Source: Sphingobium sp. EP60837 (GTDB lineage Bacteria; Pseudomonadota; Alphaproteobacteria; Sphingomonadales; Sphingomonadaceae). Taken from it: a DNA stretch of 64,000 nt. The stretch covers positions 124,001 to 188,000 of the forward strand of contig NZ_CP015988.1 of assembly GCF_001658005.1 (NCBI RefSeq), in the 5' to 3' direction. The notes under the pieces were generated by a model. That model was given only the letters and a program-made list of their open reading frames with translations, ran no database searches and had not been told where the DNA came from. The translations under genes and the position numbers were made by a program. This document shows positions 60,433 through 64,000 of the stretch, piece by piece; within the stretch, counting starts at the first letter, position 1, and each line of letters starts with the position of its first letter.

Positions 60433-62742
60433 TCAGAAATTATATTTCGCGGTCAAAGCCCATTCTCTGGGCCGGCCGAGGGTCGCCTGAGCAACGCCCG
60501 CGATCGAGTAGAGATTGTCATAGTTGACGGTGGAGTAATATTTGTCGAACAAGTTCGTTACTGAGGCGGCAACCTCCAGTTTCTCGTCCGGGTGACGCCA
60601 TGTCAGCCGGGCATTCGCAATCCCATATCCCGGCGTCCGGTTCGTTGGCCGGTTGGAGGCATTGCTCCAGAACTCGGTCTGATAGGCATAGTCGAAACGG
60701 GGGGTAAAGGAACCGATGGAGCCTGCATCGATCTCATACTGAATGCCGCCGCTAAGCTTCCAGTCCGATGTAAAGGGTGCGATCATGTCGAAGCGGATGC
60801 CAGAAGCAACGGCTTCCGGGGTCAGGCTCTTATAATCGAAATCCAAATGGCTGACCGAAGCGTCGATAAGAAGCGCATCGACCGGCTTCAGGTTGAGCTC
60901 CGCCTCGAAGCCCCTCATCTCAGCCCGCCCCGCATTGATGGGCACGGAAGCAGGCGCAGTTCCCTGGAACCGCTGGTTCAGGATGAGCTGGATGTCGTTA
61001 TATTTGTTCAGGAATGCCGAGAGGTTCAGGCGCACGCGCCGGTCGAAGAAATCCAGCTTGGTGCCGACCTCGAAGGCTTTTAGCGTCTCGGGGAAGAACG
61101 GCACCACCTGTTGGACGAAGAAGGGGCGTGGGTTAATGCCGCCGCCCTTGAACCCGGTCGAGAATGTCGCATAGGTCATGATGTTGCTGGACCAGCGATA
61201 GTCCGCGCTCAGCCGGTAATCCCATCGTGAGGCGGAATATTTGAAGGTCTGGCCATTGAGCGCGCCAAGAGGGAAGGCCGCCGGTAGAAAGGAGGCTCGA
61301 CCGAAGGTAAAATCCTTGCTTTCGTCGGTGTAGCGAAGTCCGCCCGACAGCGTGAACCTGTCGAACGGATGCACTTCGACATGGGCGAAGCCGGACTTGC
61401 TGTCTGAAGGGATGCGGTCCTTGCCAGCATAGAAGTTGTTCGCAGGCGCGAGGAAGTCGATCACGGAATCATATCGACCTTTCGCATCGAAATAAAAGCC
61501 GCCGATGGTATAATTCAGGACGTCATCGAAGGCCGCGCCGGTCAGACGCACTTCCTGGCTGAAGGAGCGGAAGCCCAACCCGAATGCCTGTGTAGCGAAG
61601 GCATAGGGCGATCCATCGAGATCCAGACCGTAATTGGCGGAATATTTCCTGTAGGCGGTAATCGACGTCAGCTTGAGGTCGTCGGACAGTTCGTAGTCGA
61701 CCTGCCCCGAGACACCCCATCCCTTGTAGCCGTTGCGGTCGCTCACCACGAGGTTGCGCGATGTGTCGGCGAAGTTCCCATAATTGACGTAACGGGCGCC
61801 CTGGAGGAACTGGCTCATGTCGACGCCAGCGGCGACCGGTGCCAGCGCCGCATTGTTCACAGCCGAGATGCGGGTGCCGGCGACCTCGCTATTGTCGCGG
61901 GTCCAGTCAGCGATGACCAATATTTCGAGACGTTCGGAGGGCCTGATGCTCAGCGACCCGCGAAGCCCCTGAAAATCCTGGCCGCCCAGCCTGCCCAGCT
62001 GGCAGCTCGCCCCGGACTGAGCCTGGCGAGGGACGCCCGACCCGGGATTGAGGCAGCCGAAGTCCATGCGGCGGACATGGCCCTGGCGACTTTTGTAAAC
62101 GCCCGCGAGGCGCAACGCCACCTTGTCCTCGATGATGGGCACATCGACGCTCGCGCGGAAATCCAGCCGGTCAAAATTGCCGACGGTCGCCTCTACAAAC
62201 CCTTCGCCAGTGCCTCGTGGCTTGCGCGAGTAAAGCTTTACCGCTCCGCCGATCGAATTCTTGCCGGCAAGCGTACCCTGTGGTCCACGCAGGATTTCGA
62301 CCCGATCAAGATCCAGGAGATCGAGCTGCGCCCCATAAACAGTAGGATAATAGACGTCATCGACGTAGAGGCCGACGCCCGGTTCGTAAGCGAAATTATT
62401 GTCAAATTGCCCGACGCCGCGAATGGATAGCGCTGCGGTGTTGCCATAAGCGCTCACCGACTGCCTTATGGTAACGTTCGGCGCGGTCTGTGCAATGTCG
62501 GACAGCCCGGTCTGGCTGCGTGCCTCCATCATCTCGGCGTTCATCGCGGTGATTGCGATCGGTGTGTCCTGAAGATTCTGGGCACGGAACTGTGCGGTCA
62601 CCACGATATCCGAGGCGGTTGCCTCCTGTGCCGCCTGGGGGGTGGTTGCGTCCTGCGCAAGCGCCGTCCCCGAAACGGTTGCCAGTACCAGACTGGCAAG
62701 AGATGCATTTCGCATGAAATGTGAGATTTGGTCGGTCGCCAT
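60433..62742 (-). CDS. TonB-dependent receptor 4
   Basis: A 769-residue outer-membrane receptor. ATG 62742 follows GGGGAGAG; the signal peptide ends near GTALAQ. The mature start ASDIVVTAQFRAQNLQDTPI, the plug RVEILRGPQGTLAGKNSIGG and the terminal LTAKYNF with final Phe are all present. It resembles receptor 3. It is transcribed with the AAHS transporter downstream and has a CCGGACA-box 48 bp upstream. Ligand unknown. Confidence 0.93.
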   Translation of the reverse strand: MATDQISHFMRNASLASLVLATVSGTALAQDATTPQAAQEATASDIVVTAQFRAQNLQDTPIAITAMNAEMMEARSQTGLSDIAQTAPNVTIRQSVSAYGNTAALSIRGVGQFDNNFAYEPGVGLYVDDVYYPTVYGAQLDLLDLDRVEILRGPQGTLAGKNSIGGAVKLYSRKPRGTGEGFVEATVGNFDRLDFRASVDVPIIEDKVALRLAGVYKSRQGHVRRMDFGCLNPGSGVPRQAQSGASCQLGRLGGQDFQGLRGSLSIRPSERLEILVIADWTRDNSEVAGTRISAVNNAALAPVAAGVDMSQFLQGARYVNYGNFADTSRNLVVSDRNGYKGWGVSGQVDYELSDDLKLTSITAYRKYSANYGLDLDGSPYAFATQAFGLGFRSFSQEVRLTGAAFDDVLNYTIGGFYFDAKGRYDSVIDFLAPANNFYAGKDRIPSDSKSGFAHVEVHPFDRFTLSGGLRYTDESKDFTFGRASFLPAAFPLGALNGQTFKYSASRWDYRLSADYRWSSNIMTYATFSTGFKGGGINPRPFFVQQVVPFFPETLKAFEVGTKLDFFDRRVRLNLSAFLNKYNDIQLILNQRFQGTAPASVPINAGRAEMRGFEAELNLKPVDALLIDASVSHLDFDYKSLTPEAVASGIRFDMIAPFTSDWKLSGGIQYEIDAGSIGSFTPRFDYAYQTEFWSNASNRPTNRTPGYGIANARLTWRHPDEKLEVAASVTNLFDKYYSTVNYDNLYSIAGVAQATLGRPREWALTAKYNF

Positions 62743-62789
62743 ATCGCTCTCCCCTGTTTTCAGAATCTGGGGAGAAGCTAGACCGGCCG

Positions 62790-62805
62790 ACCTGTCCGGT
62801 CAAGT
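62790..62805. promoter_or_regulatory. CCGGACA-box before TonB receptor 4
   Basis: ACCTGTCCGGTCAAGT; on the receptor strand ACTTGACCGGACAGGT, near full consensus. Confidence 0.6.
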
Positions 62806-62908
62806 AAAATGATTGAGCTAAAAAAGTGCGGAAGAAACGCATTATAATACAGCGTTCTAGCACTTCTAAGTCGGAGAGCCTACCAGCGATGCCAACATGT
62901 ACGGTCAT

Positions 62909-63769
62909 TTAGTCCAGTGGCACGCGCCAGATGTCTCCATATTCTGCTTCCGTCAAATATGCCCAGCCATTCTTGACGGCCAGGTTCGTCACGAAGTCGC
63001 CCGCGCCTTTTGGAAGCGACACCGACTGAAGGAGATTTCCGGCCGAATCCGAGCGGCCCAACGACCCGCCGCCAAACTGCGCCCACAAGAGCCCACCGTC
63101 GCTGCTGAGCACCATGCCGTCAGGCCCGAGGCCTCCTGTCGTCCTGACATGCACGAATGTTGACTTCATCGCTTCCCGATTGGTCACAGAAGGGATCATG
63201 AGGATAGACTTGTCGGTGAACTGGCCGACAAAGACGTAATTGGGATCGGATGACATGGCGATGCCATTGGGGAAGGAAAGGCCCTGCGCGACAACCGACA
63301 TCTGCCCATTGGCTGCCAGGTAGAGGAGGCGCCCTTTCCTGTCCGTGGCAGAAGAGCCATTCGGTTCGGTGATATAGGCGCCGCCAGCATGATCAAATGC
63401 CAGATCGTTCAATCCTTTCAAGGGCTGGCCATCGAGGGAGTCGGCAATGACGCTCAACGCCTTTGAGTGCACGTCCAGCGCCAGAAGGCCCTTTTTGTTG
63501 TCCGTGATGAAAAGCCGCCCATCCTTGTGAAAGCGGGCGCCGTTAGGTGCTCCGCCAGTATTGGCGACGACCTCGCACGTCCCTTCCTTTACACGGAAGA
63601 TATTCGCGCTCTTGAGATCCACGACCCACAAATACCCCTCCGTGTCGAACACTGCTCCTTCAAGAAAGCCTCCACAGTGGGCGACTTTCTCGACTTGCCT
63701 GGCTGGGACCTGCGCCGATGCAGCGCCAAGAAATGTGAGCGATGCCGCCAGAACCGCCATGATGTTCAT
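62909..63769 (-). CDS. Periplasmic SMP-30/gluconolactonase-like beta-propeller protein
   Basis: A 286-residue SMP-30/gluconolactonase/NHL-type propeller. The first 20 residues form a signal peptide (MNIMAVLAASLTFLGAASAQ), so it works in the periplasm. FLEGAVFDTEGYLWVVD has the metal-binding Glu near 35, GGAPNGARFHKDGRLFITDN and GLNDLAFDHAGGAYITEP supply Asn/Asp ligands, and FPNGIAMSSDPNYVFVG is typical. Members hydrolyse lactones. ATG 63769 has AAGGCAGG upstream. It lies upstream of receptor 4 on the same strand with 166 bp between, and could open a lactone before uptake of the acid by the transporter. Confidence 0.85.
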   Translation of the reverse strand: MNIMAVLAASLTFLGAASAQVPARQVEKVAHCGGFLEGAVFDTEGYLWVVDLKSANIFRVKEGTCEVVANTGGAPNGARFHKDGRLFITDNKKGLLALDVHSKALSVIADSLDGQPLKGLNDLAFDHAGGAYITEPNGSSATDRKGRLLYLAANGQMSVVAQGLSFPNGIAMSSDPNYVFVGQFTDKSILMIPSVTNREAMKSTFVHVRTTGGLGPDGMVLSSDGGLLWAQFGGGSLGRSDSAGNLLQSVSLPKGAGDFVTNLAVKNGWAYLTEAEYGDIWRVPLD

Positions 63770-64000
63770 CTTTACCTGCCTTCAACTTTTAGGAGTGGGG
63801 TGCGGAGGGAGCCAGACACATTTCGGCCGAAGGCCGGCTTTCATCGGGATCATCAAGCCCTTCCGCTCCATCTATTGATCAGACAATCGATCGTTCGCGA
63901 CTTAAGGGCAGCAGTACGACCGGTCAGGTCCTTGCTACTCCATATGCAGCTATGATCGCAAGAGAGATGTGCGGACAAGTGGATGCGTGGCCTGCGACAT
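63770..64000. promoter_or_regulatory. Upstream region of the SMP-30 gene with partial CCGGACA-box
   Basis: GATGTGCGGACAAGTGG at 63966-63982 matches the second half of the motif. It is 197 bp from the SMP-30 start and may serve a gene beyond the window. No gene is seen in this stretch. Confidence 0.4.

Noticed and set aside
63467..63955. 162-codon plus-strand frame
   Set aside because: Antisense to the start of the SMP-30-type gene with its signal peptide; no RBS and no motif.
1..64000. CRISPR arrays, tRNA or rRNA genes, intact insertion sequences
   Set aside because: No regularly spaced repeats, cloverleaf-like sequences, rRNA signatures or transposase genes were recognised on either strand.

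Overview
The window reads as DNA of a sphingomonad-type alphaproteobacterium (Sphingobium or Novosphingobium-like; inferred). The evidence is four TonB-dependent receptors whose mature N-termini resemble the sphingomonad 'DIVVTAQ' type, a DUF3422 protein, a PcaF/PcaIJ-type beta-ketoadipate branch, and two GcvT-like proteins of the kind sphingomonads use for tetrahydrofolate-dependent aromatic O-demethylation (the LigM/DesA family). No rRNA, tRNA, CRISPR array, intact insertion sequence or replication origin was found. It looks like a catabolic island with visible scars: frameshifted paralogues, pieces of housekeeping genes and an internally inverted flavocytochrome remnant.

Layout. 1-4.7 kb: divergent SDRs, a carboxymuconolactone-decarboxylase-like protein, a VOC protein, a SnoaL-like protein and a pabB fragment. 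4.8-10 kb: a GcvT-like demethylase behind purU, then on the other strand a 3-hydroxyisobutyrate-dehydrogenase-like gene, a phytoene-desaturase-like flavoprotein and a 67-residue coupled protein. 10-20 kb: three TonB receptors, an alpha/beta hydrolase and an SDR. 20-23 kb: broken genes (CmcJ-like oxygenase; p-cresol/eugenol-hydroxylase-like flavocytochrome). 23-28 kb: pcaF, pcaJ and pcaI with a divergent IclR regulator, then a LacI regulator. 28-36 kb: SDR, beta-hydroxyacid dehydrogenase, MmgE/PrpD, two metallo-beta-lactamase-fold lactonase-like enzymes and DUF3422. 35.6-42 kb: an intact CmcJ-like oxygenase with a second GcvT-like demethylase, then an operon of maleylacetate reductase, hydroxyquinol 1,2-dioxygenase, folD and folB, with a divergent GntR/UTRA regulator. 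43-58.9 kb: MBL-fold hydrolase, SnoaL, SDR and GMC oxidoreductase; transporter, CoA ligase, CaiB and SnoaL; PcaC-like protein, serine hydrolase and SDR; flavin hydroxylase; P450 and aldehyde dehydrogenase. 59-64 kb: AAHS transporter, a fourth TonB receptor and a periplasmic SMP-30-type protein.

How it may fit together (inference). A methoxylated, probably lactone-containing aromatic enters through the TonB receptors and AAHS transporters. It is opened by lactonases and esterases and trimmed by oxygenases, dehydrogenases and a CoA-ligase/CaiB branch. It is O-demethylated onto tetrahydrofolate, and PurU and FolD recycle the C1 unit. The ring is then funnelled to hydroxyquinol, cleaved, and sent through maleylacetate and 3-oxoadipate (PcaIJ, PcaF) to the TCA cycle. 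The substrate cannot be named from sequence.

Regulation. The strongest unexplained signal is a recurring intergenic motif, roughly TTGACCGGACAAG, found at about 17 places in front of most operons, including the gene for a GntR/UTRA regulator; it may be that protein's operator. A second palindrome, GGWTACCGGTATCC, occurs three times and suits the LacI-type regulator. A perfect 9-bp inverted repeat lies between pcaI and the iclR-type gene.
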